Below are positions 7,729-16,143 of a DNA stretch of 32,969 nucleotides, piece by piece. The translations under genes and the position numbers were made by a program. The stretch comes from Pseudobutyrivibrio sp. YE44 (GTDB taxonomy: Bacteria; Bacillota; Clostridia; Lachnospirales; Lachnospiraceae). Position 1 is the first letter of the stretch; every line of letters begins with the position of its first letter. The stretch is taken from NCBI RefSeq assembly GCF_900104335.1, contig NZ_FMXT01000018.1, positions 1 through 32,969 of the forward strand, read 5' to 3'. Below the pieces are notes generated by a model. It made no database searches. It was given only the letters and a program-made list of their open reading frames with translations, and was not told the origin of the DNA.

Positions 7729-7971
7729 GTCATTTATTGAAAAATAATTAGAAAAGGCATAATCAGAATAATATAATAAAACATAAGGAATAGTATACAC
7801 ATAAATAGCATTTGTATGTATAAATGCAAGGAGTATTTCTTGCAAAAATAGATGATGCAAGAATTGGGTTACGAAAATACAGAAAAATGGCGGGTATCAA
7901 AACAATCGATAGAATATTCGGACAATGATAAAGTGTAAAAAAGAGTATTTCTAGAAAAAGAGGTAGGGAAA

Positions 7972-8511
7972 ATGAGCACATTAAAATTGATAAATGAATC
8001 TTGTGCAGAACAGAAAGTGGATGCTATTGTGAATGCTGCTAATAAGTATTTAGCAGCAGGTGGGGGTATATGTGGAGTCATATTTAATAAGGCAGGAGTT
8101 AGAGAACTTACGGAAGCATGTAATAAATGTAATCTTCCATTAAGGGATGGGGAAGCAGTCATTACTCCGTCATTTAATATAGAAAATTGTAATTATATAA
8201 TTCATGCTGTTGGACCGAATTTTGGAAGTACGCCAAAGGCTTTTGCAGAATTATATGAGGCGTATTATAATTCATTGCTTCTATTAAAGAAAAATGAACT
8301 ACACAGCATATCGTTTCCATTAATAAGTGCAGGTATCTTTGGTGGCACATTAGCAGATGCGCCAGGTGAGTCAACCAAACAATGTGTAAGGGCGTATAAT
8401 AAATTTGTATCTTGTTTTCCAGATTATGATATAGAGGTAATTCTTTGTGCATATGGAATGGAAGAATTCATATCTTCCAAAAAAGTATTTGAAAATAGTA
8501 AAATTCAATAA
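7972..8511 (+). CDS. Macro-domain protein (ADP-ribose binding)
   Basis: A 179-aa single-domain macro protein, likely a cytoplasmic O-acetyl-ADP-ribose deacetylase or mono-ADP-ribosyl hydrolase. Seen: DAIVNAANKYLAAGGGICGVI (residues about 17-37, with the catalytic-type Asn/Asn and Gly loop), GEAVITPSF, YIIHAVGP and ISFPLISAGIFGG (the second phosphate-binding loop). The length suits the family. The ribosome binding site AGGTAGGGA precedes the ATG. An aldehyde dehydrogenase gene follows after 46 bp on the same strand, so the two are probably co-transcribed. Both proteins handle NAD-derived chemistry, but a shared pathway is only a guess. Confidence 0.92.
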   Translation: MSTLKLINESCAEQKVDAIVNAANKYLAAGGGICGVIFNKAGVRELTEACNKCNLPLRDGEAVITPSFNIENCNYIIHAVGPNFGSTPKAFAELYEAYYNSLLLLKKNELHSISFPLISAGIFGGTLADAPGESTKQCVRAYNKFVSCFPDYDIEVILCAYGMEEFISSKKVFENSKIQ

Positions 8512-8557
8512 AAGCATAGAAATCAGCATTAGATTTAAAGGAGTGTTCGATGGGTCT

Positions 8558-9967
8558 ATGACACAAGAGAAAATAAAATCAATCGTTGAAGAACAACGAA
8601 ATTTTTTTAAGACAAACAAAACATTAGATATGAGTTTTCGCATCGAGGCCTTGAAAAAATTAAAATCCATGGTGATTAACAATGAGAAGGAAATGGAAGA
8701 AGCGTTAGCCCAGGATTTAGGCCGTCATTTTGTTGAAGCTTATTTTTGTGATATTGGGAGCATAATATTAGAAATAAATGAGACCATATCAGGACTGAAA
8801 AAATGGGGAAGGCCAGAAACACACTTTAGTGGTCTAGCATGTTTTCCAAGTCTTATTACAAAAGTATATAAAATGCCATATGGCACCACGTTGATAATTA
8901 GCCCTTTTAATTTTCCATTTCTATTATCTATAGGTGTCCTGATTCCAGCTATTGCTGGGGGAAATACCGCAGTAATAAAAGCTAGTTCAAAAAGTAAAAG
9001 TTGCACTAGCCTGTTGAAAAAAATGATCAGTGAAACGTTTCCAGCAGAGTATATTACTGTCGTTGATGGTGGGCATGATGTGGCAGACTATTGCTTAGAA
9101 GAGCGATTTGACAAAATCTTTTATACTGGGTCTCCTAAAGTGGCAGTACATGTAATGGAAATGGCGGCAAAGAATTTGACACCAGTAGCCTTGGAATTGG
9201 GTGGTGAAAATGGAAATTGGTGTATTGTAAGAAAAGATGCTGACATAAAAGATGCAGCAAGAAAGATAGCTTTTTTCAAAGCCTTAAACAGCGGACAGAT
9301 TTGCATTAATATAAATCAGGTTGCGGTAGCAAGTGAAATAGCGGAGGATTTTATAGAGGAGTTAAAAAAAGCCTTCGATAGGAGTCTAAGTGACAATTCT
9401 ATAAATAATCCAGAATATCCGAAACTGATTACGGCAGAGGCATATGACAAATGTGTTGCTGAAGCTGAGGAATATAGAGATCGAATACGATATGGAGGAA
9501 AAGGGGATCGGGATTCTAGAAAATTTGAGCCTACTATTATCTTTCCGGTAGATATAAAGGAACGGATAGCAAATCATGAACTATTTAATCCACTACTTCC
9601 AATCATTCCTTTTAAGGATAACGAAATCGACAAAGTGATTGAGGAAATATCTAACAGAGAACATGGTTTGGCACTATATGTTTTCACCAATAACAAAAGA
9701 TGGGCTAAACATATTTTTCAAACTATGCAATATGGAGGTGGATGTTTAAATGAAGTATGCATCCACTTGATGGTGAAAGGTGTACCTTTTAATGGAGTGG
9801 GACATTCGGGCATGGGTGCCTATCATGGACATTGGGGATTTAGTGAGTTTACTCATCCTTCAACTGTGCTATATGGCAAAACAAAGTTCAATCTGTCATT
9901 AAGAGAGCACCCATATGAAGAGCAATCTGGAATAAAAATGAAAATGTTAAAGCTATTTGAGCGATAA
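8558..9967 (+). CDS. Aldehyde dehydrogenase, class 3-like
   Basis: A 469-aa NAD(P)-dependent aldehyde dehydrogenase resembling the class 3/fatty aldehyde group. The catalytic residues are present: Asn in SPFNFPF, Glu in LELGGE and Cys in SGQICI. GHSGMGAYHG near the end matches the class 3 pattern. Several motifs depart from consensus: LELGGENGN replaces LELGGKSP, and ININQV follows the Cys where IAPDYV is usual. Start: the ATG at 8558 follows AAAGGAG at 14 bp, a long spacing; the open frame reaches back to 8447 but overlaps the macro gene and lacks a better site. Substrate unknown. Confidence 0.9.
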   Translation: MTQEKIKSIVEEQRNFFKTNKTLDMSFRIEALKKLKSMVINNEKEMEEALAQDLGRHFVEAYFCDIGSIILEINETISGLKKWGRPETHFSGLACFPSLITKVYKMPYGTTLIISPFNFPFLLSIGVLIPAIAGGNTAVIKASSKSKSCTSLLKKMISETFPAEYITVVDGGHDVADYCLEERFDKIFYTGSPKVAVHVMEMAAKNLTPVALELGGENGNWCIVRKDADIKDAARKIAFFKALNSGQICININQVAVASEIAEDFIEELKKAFDRSLSDNSINNPEYPKLITAEAYDKCVAEAEEYRDRIRYGGKGDRDSRKFEPTIIFPVDIKERIANHELFNPLLPIIPFKDNEIDKVIEEISNREHGLALYVFTNNKRWAKHIFQTMQYGGGCLNEVCIHLMVKGVPFNGVGHSGMGAYHGHWGFSEFTHPSTVLYGKTKFNLSLREHPYEEQSGIKMKMLKLFER

Positions 9968-10064
9968 AAATTTTGATTGAAATAAGACGATGTGCTATCA
10001 TTTGAAGAATAATCCGACAAGTGCTAAAATTAAACCCAATAAAGAAATCGGAGAATTGTATTAA

Positions 10065-10367
10065 ATGGTAAAACACATCATAATATGGACGCTGCAGGAT
10101 AAGTGCTTTGGTCCAAATCTTGTAACTATTAAAGAAAATATGAAGAGCAGATTAGAAGCTTTAAATGGCCAAATACCTGGTCTTCAGAGCATTGAGGTTC
10201 ACACAGATTGCTTTAGTTCATCTAACGGCGATGTGGTAATGGAAGCTGTGTTTGATGACGAAGATGCTGTTAAATCTTACAAGCAAAATGAATTAAGATT
10301 GGAAGCTACGAAAGATGTAGTGGTACCATTTGTAGATACAACAACTCATGTGGAGTTTGAATTGTAA
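10065..10367 (+). CDS. Dabb-family (stress-responsive A/B barrel) protein
   Basis: A 100-aa protein of the Dabb family, dimeric ferredoxin-like barrels of mostly unknown role. Typical features are MVKHIIIWTL at the start with the family His, the helix with LEALNGQIPGLQSIEV, and the closing strand THVEFEL. The ribosome binding site (CGGAGA) is weak and about 14 bp away. It follows the aldehyde dehydrogenase by 97 bp and may be in the same transcript, ending at the hairpin at 10432. Confidence 0.88.
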   Translation: MVKHIIIWTLQDKCFGPNLVTIKENMKSRLEALNGQIPGLQSIEVHTDCFSSSNGDVVMEAVFDDEDAVKSYKQNELRLEATKDVVVPFVDTTTHVEFEL

Positions 10368-10431
10368 TTTGGATTAGATAATAGAAGACTTTCTATAGTT
10401 CTTATAAAACTAGAAAAGCGTTGAAGGATGT

Positions 10432-10463
10432 AAGCCCAGCTGTGATAGCAGCTGGGCTTATTC
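10432..10463. terminator. Bidirectional terminator between convergent genes
   Basis: A perfect 11-bp stem AAGCCCAGCTG (10432-10442) / CAGCTGGGCTT (10449-10459) with a 6-base loop. It lies between the Dabb gene (+) and lrgB (-). The T runs are poor on both sides. Confidence 0.7.
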
Positions 10464-10512
10464 TATATAAAAAGTAATTTAAAAGACAAGACAGGAGTGA
10501 AGGCGATGCGCC

Positions 10513-11205
10513 TTACATGAAATTGGCAAATACTGAAGCTAATGCGACTGTAAATATACCCGCAACTGCAATAGAAAGGCTACTCATAGCACCTTCGATT
10601 TCTCCAATTTCCATTGCCTTTGCTGTTCCGATGGCATGTGTAGCTGTTCCAAAAGCCAGTCCCTTTGCGATAGGCTCGTGTATTCTGAATACCTTGCAAA
10701 TCCATTCACCAATAATATTTCCAATAACACCTGTGATTACGATTACAGCGACAGTTATTGTCACATATCCTCCTAATTCCTCAGAAACGCCCATACCAAT
10801 TGCGGTGGTGATTGACTTTGGAAGCAATGTAACATACTGCTGATGAGTCAAGCCCATAAGCTTTGACAACAAAAGAACTGTTCCAAGGCTGGTGATGACT
10901 CCACAAATAATACCAATAATAACTGCTTTAGCATTTGCTTTCAAAAGTTCATATTCCTCATATAAAGGAATTGCCAGGCTAACAGTGGCTGGTGTCAAAA
11001 GCCAAGTTAAAAGGCTAGAGCCTGATTTATATGTTTCATAATCTATGCCAGCTACTACTAAAAATAAAATTGTGCATACTATTGAAATAAGCAATGGATT
11101 GAATAATCCAAGCTTAAATCTTCTTTTAAGCCAATTTCCTAATCCGTATGATACTAAGCTTACGGCTACTGCACTATAGGCTGATTCACTAAAAAACTGC
11201 TCCAT
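10513..11205 (-). CDS. lrgB: LrgB-family membrane protein
   Basis: A 230-aa polytopic protein of the LrgB/CidB family, linked in other Firmicutes to control of murein hydrolase activity, cell death and lysis, and to export of pyruvate or glycolate. It has about six to seven hydrophobic segments, and the conserved TPATVSLAIPLYEEYELLK, LPKSITTAIGMGVSEELGG and GLAFGTATHAIGTAKA segments. The start is at 11205: AAGGAGG lies upstream and the ATG overlaps the lrgA stop (TAATG), so the pair is translationally coupled. Confidence 0.95.
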   Translation of the reverse strand: MEQFFSESAYSAVAVSLVSYGLGNWLKRRFKLGLFNPLLISIVCTILFLVVAGIDYETYKSGSSLLTWLLTPATVSLAIPLYEEYELLKANAKAVIIGIICGVITSLGTVLLLSKLMGLTHQQYVTLLPKSITTAIGMGVSEELGGYVTITVAVIVITGVIGNIIGEWICKVFRIHEPIAKGLAFGTATHAIGTAKAMEIGEIEGAMSSLSIAVAGIFTVALASVFANFM

Positions 11206-11561
11206 TACTTTGCCTCCTTGTTGCGTCTTATAATCCATTGAGAGATTAGCCCGGTCGAAATCATAACAGTAAATACAGTTACAACAGTAATAACGCTAAC
11301 CTGCATAAGAATAGGCTTTAAGTCGCCCCAAGAAACCATCAAGCCAACTCCAGCTGGTATAAACATAACAGGCATTATTTCTATTAAAAACTTTCCAGCA
11401 TCCTTTACCTGCTCAAGCTTAATAACACCTGTAAGCAGACACACAAATAAAATCACCATTCCATATATACTTGCAGGGATAGGCAATGATATTGTTGCTT
11501 TCAATATTTCTCCAATAAGGGAGATTAGTAGGATAATAAAAAATTGCTTTAAATACTTCAT
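11205..11561 (-). CDS. lrgA: LrgA/CidA-family holin-like protein
   Basis: A 118-aa membrane protein with four hydrophobic segments and the family patterns LPIPASIYGMVILF and FIPAGVGLM. It is the usual partner of LrgB and is thought to act as a holin-like or antiholin-like subunit, or as part of a small-acid transporter. The start at 11561 has AAGG at about 8 bp; an in-frame GTG at 11570 is less likely. First gene of the lrgAB operon. No LytS/LytR-type regulator gene lies nearby. Confidence 0.94.
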   Translation of the reverse strand: MKYLKQFFIILLISLIGEILKATISLPIPASIYGMVILFVCLLTGVIKLEQVKDAGKFLIEIMPVMFIPAGVGLMVSWGDLKPILMQVSVITVVTVFTVMISTGLISQWIIRRNKEAK

Positions 11562-11595
11562 ATTCCTCACCTTGATTATTCATATACTGATGGCT

Positions 11596-11604
11596 ATTCT
11601 AGCA
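11596..11604 (-). promoter_or_regulatory. Extended -10 promoter of lrgAB
   Basis: On the minus strand TGCTAGAAT: TG, one base, TAGAAT. It lies about 35 bp before the lrgA start. No clear -35. Confidence 0.45.
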
Positions 11605-11705
11605 TAATTATCAAATGATGAAGCACAAAATATTTCATAAAGATAAAGCACACAAAGTTCTGTATTCCTTAAATATTTACAAATATCCCCGAGAGATTAT
11701 ACTTG

Positions 11706-11741
11706 AACAAAAAAATTCCCCTGCACTCTAGCAGGGGAATT
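11706..11741 (-). terminator. Terminator of the 640-aa secreted protein gene
   Basis: A perfect 11-bp stem AATTCCCCTGC (11714-11724) / GCAGGGGAATT (11731-11741), followed on the minus strand by a run of seven T. Confidence 0.92.
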
Positions 11742-11762
11742 GATCAAATATGATTTATGAGG

Positions 11763-13685
11763 TTATTTTTGGAAGAAGAACATATGAGGATTGATGAATC
11801 CTGTTCCATGTGTACCTACTAGCTTAATAGTTTCATTTTCAGCACCTGTTTTGGTAATTCTTACTGCCTGCATTGTATAATCATAAGGTGGAGCACAGTA
11901 TCCGCTACTATAATAGGTTTTATAAGTGAAATCCTGAGGACCGTATGGCATGTAGACCATGTCGCTATTTCTAAACTGTTGTTTCATGGTGACAGCTCCG
12001 CGATGTAAATGATGTGTAGTGAAGTTCTCATCAATTTTTCCGCTTATGCCATTACTAAATCGTTTCCTCAAAGATTCGTTTGGTACAATGTCCAATTTGA
12101 ATCCAACATTATCCAGAAGGAGACTGTATATTGTTATGTTCCTAGTATTTGCATAAGTATATAATCTCTTCATCTGTTCTTCTTTTAATGGGAAGTTTTT
12201 CTGCTGGGCTACGGCGTCCTTTAATCCCATTTTTCCATTGCTACTATATTTTTCATAATCCATTATTACGTATATGTCTTGTTTTAGAGCTACGTGTCTG
12301 CTTGTGTCAGACGTTTGATCCACAAATATGTATCTGCTTCTGTTAAAGAACTTTTCATACTGACCAAATACCCCTGGGTTGTTGGCATTTATTACGCCAT
12401 CGAAAACTCCACCAGTATCTTCCAGCATTGTTTTGCGAGTTTCTTTTACAGAGCCAACTGCTGTTGTTGCTTCGCAACAATCCAAAACCGTATTTATTAA
12501 ACCGTAGGCTTGTAGATATGTAGTAAGCTGTCTTATAAGATAAGGAGTAACTCGGTCTATTACTTCACCAGAAAACATTGCATGATTACACTGAACATTA
12601 TAGGTTGCATCAAAGATTGAGATTTTGTCTACTGTATAATTGGTTTCCTCAAAGAATGCATTTGTTGTTCCGGATAACGCCAGTGTAACGGCTGAGTATT
12701 CAGTAGAATTATATAGTGCAGCAACTTGTTTATTGAATTCCTCCTCTGTGATTCTCCCTTCTTGATAATCATCTAGCTTGTCGCCAATTTTAACTTTTAA
12801 AGGACGGATTGAATCTTTCAAATTTTGGAATCTTTCGCCTATAGCAGTCATAGCCGCTACATCTTCTACATGATATCTTTGATCAGATTCTATGCGCTTA
12901 AGCTCATCATCAATTTCTTTTAATTTATCAACAATTATTTTATTAGAATCCTTAGAACCACCTAATCCAAAAATTTCTCCAACTATTGCCTTTAATGGAC
13001 CTGCAAGGAGGGCAAGTTCAGGACACTGTTTGCAAAGAATATCAATCATAGAATTCATGGAGCTTTGTGCTAGTTTTTTACTGGTATTAACCATGTCATC
13101 GGTCGAATCACCATAGCACATTTCACCATAATATGGATCCACGTAACTCATATCCACCATAAATAGATGGCCTTGAGCATCCCTCCAACAAAGACTGCCA
13201 TAATCCCAAGTATACTCGTTTCCGTTTTCATCCTTCCAAGGAGTTTCAAGGTCTGTATCCTGACTTTCAATGATGAACTCTCTATATACTCCGTTTACCT
13301 CTCCAAAAATTCTTTCATGTCTTGGTGGAAGTTCATCTTCTTCGTCATCCTCTTCCTTTAAGACTTCTTCCAGTTCTTCTTCTGTTTCCTCATCCTCATT
13401 CAGAAGATCATCCTCGGTCGCTTCACTTGTTTCAGGAGAGATTTCATCATCTGATATGTCTACTAATGTAGGAGTTTCTTCTGGGAGCTGATCCTCTATT
13501 GTTACTTCAGAGGATTCAATCGTTGTCTCTTCGACGGAGTTTTCTTCAGCGGCCTGTTCAATATATGTATATTCTTCATCAGGAAGCTCAGCTGCCTGTG
13601 AAAGAAGTGGTGTGAATGAAGTCATAATCATTATGACTGCCATTCCAGTTGATAGTACCCTAACTTTAAAATTTCCCTTTCTCAT
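11763..13685 (-). CDS. Large secreted acidic protein, possible pore-former
   Basis: A 640-aa protein not assigned to a family. Residues 1-32 are a clear signal peptide (basic start, hydrophobic MAVIMIMTSF, cleavage near SQA-AE). About 34-120 is an extremely acidic Glu/Asp/Thr/Ser-rich stretch, probably disordered. About 150-200 has Trp/Tyr-rich segments (WDYGSLCWRDAQGHLFMVD). Then comes a hydrophobic helix (ELALLAGPLKAIVGEIFGLG) followed by long amphipathic helices (IIVDKLKEIDDELKRIES), the order seen in the N-terminal helical bundle of Cry-type and related alpha pore-forming toxins. There are no cell-wall anchor or transmembrane tail signals. The ribosome binding site AGGAGG precedes the ATG. 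It is a single-gene unit with a strong terminator. The pore-former idea is inference. Confidence 0.8.
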   Translation of the reverse strand: MRKGNFKVRVLSTGMAVIMIMTSFTPLLSQAAELPDEEYTYIEQAAEENSVEETTIESSEVTIEDQLPEETPTLVDISDDEISPETSEATEDDLLNEDEETEEELEEVLKEEDDEEDELPPRHERIFGEVNGVYREFIIESQDTDLETPWKDENGNEYTWDYGSLCWRDAQGHLFMVDMSYVDPYYGEMCYGDSTDDMVNTSKKLAQSSMNSMIDILCKQCPELALLAGPLKAIVGEIFGLGGSKDSNKIIVDKLKEIDDELKRIESDQRYHVEDVAAMTAIGERFQNLKDSIRPLKVKIGDKLDDYQEGRITEEEFNKQVAALYNSTEYSAVTLALSGTTNAFFEETNYTVDKISIFDATYNVQCNHAMFSGEVIDRVTPYLIRQLTTYLQAYGLINTVLDCCEATTAVGSVKETRKTMLEDTGGVFDGVINANNPGVFGQYEKFFNRSRYIFVDQTSDTSRHVALKQDIYVIMDYEKYSSNGKMGLKDAVAQQKNFPLKEEQMKRLYTYANTRNITIYSLLLDNVGFKLDIVPNESLRKRFSNGISGKIDENFTTHHLHRGAVTMKQQFRNSDMVYMPYGPQDFTYKTYYSSGYCAPPYDYTMQAVRITKTGAENETIKLVGTHGTGFINPHMFFFQK

Positions 13686-13948
13686 GTTGAGCCTCCTTTC
13701 TATAACTGGTATAAAACGTTATATCTTTTGTTTGATTTAATAATAGCAGCATATCTATCACAGAAGTATCACACGAGGAAGATGACTTAAAATCTATCGT
13801 AAAAGCCGGTACATATGCATCTACAGGAATGGGAAAGGAGAGCCCAATCATTACTACATATTATTACAATTTTGTTGCGATAATATTGCAAAATGATATA
13901 TAATATCAATTGGACGGATATTATAAAATCATTTAGGGGGAAATAATT
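13686..13948. other. Divergent intergenic region
   Basis: 263 bp between the secreted-protein gene (-) and the flavoprotein gene (+). It carries the + strand promoter below. No convincing minus-strand promoter, operator or small gene is seen in the rest. Confidence 0.5.
13875..13904 (+). promoter_or_regulatory. Promoter of the split-barrel flavoprotein gene
   Basis: TTGCGA (13875-13880), an 18-bp spacer and TATAAT (13899-13904), 45 bp before the ATG. Confidence 0.65.
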
Positions 13949-14461
13949 ATGTGGGAAATGGATTACGACAAAGCAGCTAATTACTGGATTGAGAAGGAAA
14001 AAAATGTAGATCATATGCCAGATGATATATTAAAGGCAAAAATAAGCTTATTTCTATCAGAGCATAATACTTGTGCTCTTGCGACAGCCTCAGCTGATGG
14101 CTTTGTAAGAAACACTCCTATCGAGTATAACTTCATTGATAACAAGCTCTATCTTTTTTCAGAGGGGGGATTGAAGTTCAAATGCCTCAAAGATAACAAG
14201 AATGTGAGTCTTGCTGTATTTGAACCATACTCAGGTTTCAGTAAGCTAAAGAGCCTTCAAATACAAGGTAAAGAGGAAGCGGTAGAACCATTTACAGATG
14301 AATATCTCAAGGTTATGGAGTATAGAAAAATTCCAGAGGCTGCCATGAGAAAATTGCCTGAACCTATGAATCTTATAAAGGTAACACCGACAAGCTTTGA
14401 CTATCTTGATTCTGAGCTTAAAAATGAGAAGTATGCATGTAGACAACACCTCAGCGTATAG
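13949..14461 (+). CDS. Pyridoxamine 5'-phosphate oxidase-like flavoprotein
   Basis: A 170-aa member of the FMN-binding split-barrel superfamily, cytoplasmic. Seen: LSEHNTCALATASADGFVRNTPIEYNF (first strands of the barrel), LYLFSEGGLKFKCLKDNKNVSLAVFEP (flavin-side strand and loop) and LQIQGKEEAV. These proteins bind FMN, F420 or heme and act as small oxidoreductases or sensors; the substrate cannot be told. The ribosome binding site TAGGGGGA precedes the ATG. Monocistronic, with its own promoter. Confidence 0.88.
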   Translation: MWEMDYDKAANYWIEKEKNVDHMPDDILKAKISLFLSEHNTCALATASADGFVRNTPIEYNFIDNKLYLFSEGGLKFKCLKDNKNVSLAVFEPYSGFSKLKSLQIQGKEEAVEPFTDEYLKVMEYRKIPEAAMRKLPEPMNLIKVTPTSFDYLDSELKNEKYACRQHLSV

Positions 14462-14481
14462 AACAGGCTTTTAGTAAGATT

Positions 14482-14739
14482 TTATAATAAAAATACAGCT
14501 ACAAATTTATATATTAAAAAGCCCGATGGCACTAAAGCTAACGCTGCAGCAATAAGTAAAACGATAACAATCGTTTTCTTTCTTTTTGATTCACTAAGAG
14601 TTTTACCTGTGTTTGCTAGAATAGTGCTGCTAATAATAGCTGTCACACCTATTGCTATAAGAAAAAGTACAAAACCTACAACAGCCAAGAAGGCTGCAAT
14701 CATCAATATGGTTACTAATAATATTCCAATAAAAGCCAT
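14482..14739 (-). CDS. Small membrane protein (85 aa)
   Basis: Not recognised. Two or three hydrophobic helices: MAFIGILLVTILMIAAFL running into VVGFVLFLIAIGVTAI, then a basic loop (SESKRKKT) and a second helical segment (IVIVLLIAAALALVPSGFLI). The ribosome binding site GAGAGG precedes the ATG. It stands alone on the minus strand, convergent with the flavoprotein gene. Confidence 0.7.
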   Translation of the reverse strand: MAFIGILLVTILMIAAFLAVVGFVLFLIAIGVTAIISSTILANTGKTLSESKRKKTIVIVLLIAAALALVPSGFLIYKFVAVFLL

Positions 14740-14798
14740 TCTATCATCCTCTCAATAGTATTATTCAGTTTAACATCTAAACAAAAAGATTTAAACAT

Positions 14799-14836
14799 AC
14801 TGTCAGTTTAACTTGAAAAACAGTTAATCTGACAGT
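14799..14836. terminator. Long inverted repeat at the edge of the accessory region
   Basis: An 8-bp perfect outer stem ACTGTCAG (14799-14806) / CTGACAGT (14829-14836), a T-T mismatch, then TTAACT/AGTTAA inside. T-rich DNA follows on both strands. It lies just past the 3' end of the DUF1016 relic. It may be a terminator, or an old element end. Confidence 0.5.
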
Positions 14837-14851
14837 GTTATTTTTATATAA

Positions 14852-15229
14852 TTAAACTATAGTTTTTTTGATGGTTTGCGTCACCAGTGGTGACATAAAG
14901 TTAGTGATTGCTTTTCCCTCACGCTTATATAAATTAGTGTCCAAGAAGTTTAATAGTACATCTCTGGACCAGTTATTCTCAATAGTTCTTCGCACATAAA
15001 AGAGCGCTTTTATTACATCCCCTTTACATTTATCAATTATAATTTTGTTATGGCCCCAAGGGATATTAAATATTAATCTCATAGAATCGTCCCCAACTTG
15101 GGGATGATTTGTGATTTCGTTAAAATCGTCCCCGACTTGTTGACGATTCTGGACAGATGGATACATTTCGTAGAAGTATCGCATATATTTCAAGTTTGTT
15201 GGAGAAAACGATTTTACATCTGGCAACAA
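14852..15229 (-). pseudogene. DUF1016 (YhcG-type nuclease) gene relic
   Basis: The 125-codon frame carries only the middle of a DUF1016/YhcG-like protein. FSPTNLKYMRYFYEMYP, IPWGHNKIIIDKCKG and ALFYVRRTIENNWSRDVLLNFL are typical. Intact members are about 330-370 aa, with more sequence before this block and a PD-(D/E)XK nuclease domain after it; both are missing. There is an in-frame stop just upstream, the only possible start is TTG with no ribosome binding site, and the tail after KAITNFM no longer matches the family. A short internal repeat (VGDD twice, from two copies of AATCGTCCCC) is common in this part of the family. Intact members are linked to defence and restriction loci. Confidence 0.85.
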
Positions 15230-15247
15230 TTTAGTTTATATTTCTCT

Positions 15248-15351
15248 CAAAATAAGTCAAATATGACTTAAGTTATAGCAAGTATAAACTTGCAACATTT
15301 TTTATATGGGTTTAAAATATTGTCAGAATAAGGCGGATATAACTTATTTTG
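15248..15351 (+). promoter_or_regulatory. Promoter flanked by inverted repeats (AbiEi operator candidate)
   Basis: Promoter TTGCAA (15290-15295), 17 bp, TAAAAT (15313-15318). It is bracketed by two inverted-repeat arms: CAAAATAAGT (15248-15257) with ACTTATTTTG (15342-15351), and TAAGTTATA (15269-15277) with TATAACTTA (15338-15346). A palindrome AAGTCA-AATA-TGACTT (15254-15269) adds a further site. AbiEi antitoxins are known to repress their own promoters by binding inverted repeats, so this fits autoregulation. Confidence 0.6.
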
Positions 15352-15366
15352 CGAGGTTTTTAAACA

Positions 15367-16143
15367 ATGAATTTATATTTTAAATTAGTAAATATGCCTG
15401 TTTTTTCAATTGCAGATGTTAATAAATATTATGATAACATTGGCAGTGCTCGCTCTGCAGTAAGGCGATTACTTAATGCAGGAATGATTAAGAAAATTCG
15501 TAACGACATGTACACCTGTGTGAACGGTGAGAATGGCGGTGTCGTTGCCAATAAATTCCAAATCGGATGTAGTATTAATGAAGGGGCTTACATTTCTCAT
15601 CATTCAGCTATGGAATACTACGGTATTATGGATCAAGTGTTTTATGATGTATATGTGACATCCACCAAATCATTCTCAGATTTTGAGTTTGAAGGCTACC
15701 GATATCATCATATTTACCCATCTATAGAATGTGGGGTTCAAGAACAAGAGTATTCTGGTGGTATTGTTGTTACTGATAAAGAACGCACTGTACTTGATAG
15801 TATCAAGGATATGGATAAGATTGCCGGAATTGAAGAGGTTCTTTCCAATGTTGAAGCAAGTGGGCGTCTTCAGGAAAAAAAACTTCTGAAATACCTTGAA
15901 CAATATAATAATCAGTTCTTATATCAAAAGGTGGGATATTTATTGAGCTTACCTCCTGATAAACACGGATTGTCTGAAACATTTTTTGAATTATGCAAAA
16001 CTAAGATACAGAAGAGTAAGCGATATTTGACGAAAGATGTTACGGGTGGTGAGTATGTTTCAACTTGGCAACTTATTGTACCATCAAACTTAAAAAATAT
16101 GAAAAATGGAGATATTTGCTGCCAAAGCGAACGCTCTTATTAA
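15367..16143 (+). CDS. AbiEi-family antitoxin/transcriptional regulator (first copy)
   Basis: A 258-aa protein with the AbiEi layout: an N-terminal winged helix (IADVNKYYDNIGSARSAVRRLLNAGMIKKIRNDMYTC, in two parts) and a C-terminal AbiEi domain (ISHHSAMEYYGIMDQVFYDVYVTS, VTDKERTVLDSI). Such proteins neutralise and repress AbiEii nucleotidyltransferase toxins in type IV-like toxin-antitoxin, phage-exclusion systems. The last 14 or so codons run out of frame into a remnant of the toxin gene, so the natural C-terminus may be altered. A GAGG site lies 12 bp before the ATG, a weak start signal. Its toxin is decayed, so it is now an orphan. Confidence 0.87.
   Translation: MNLYFKLVNMPVFSIADVNKYYDNIGSARSAVRRLLNAGMIKKIRNDMYTCVNGENGGVVANKFQIGCSINEGAYISHHSAMEYYGIMDQVFYDVYVTSTKSFSDFEFEGYRYHHIYPSIECGVQEQEYSGGIVVTDKERTVLDSIKDMDKIAGIEEVLSNVEASGRLQEKKLLKYLEQYNNQFLYQKVGYLLSLPPDKHGLSETFFELCKTKIQKSKRYLTKDVTGGEYVSTWQLIVPSNLKNMKNGDICCQSERSY

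Larger units (their letters stand above)
7594..7971. other. Gap with nested hairpins and a terminator
   Basis: 378 bp without a supported gene. 7635-7728 is highly structured (see the ncRNA candidate and terminator). 7730-7970 is AT-rich. It includes a 34-codon frame starting ATGCAAGGAG (about 7821) and an overlapping 28-codon frame at about 7852; neither has a ribosome binding site. Confidence 0.5.

Noticed and set aside
8371-9577. Minus-strand frames opposite the macro and aldehyde dehydrogenase genes
   Set aside because: Shadows of well-supported genes on the other strand; no ribosome binding sites or recognisable domains.
13270-13491. Serine-rich open frame on the + strand
   Set aside because: It is the antisense of the acidic Glu/Asp repeat in the secreted protein gene; the poly-Ser comes from reversed GAA/GAG/GAT codons.
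15085-15150. Direct repeat AATCGTCCCC as a possible mobile-element or regulatory repeat
   Set aside because: It lies inside the DUF1016 relic and encodes the short VGDD repeat common in that family, so it is a coding repeat.
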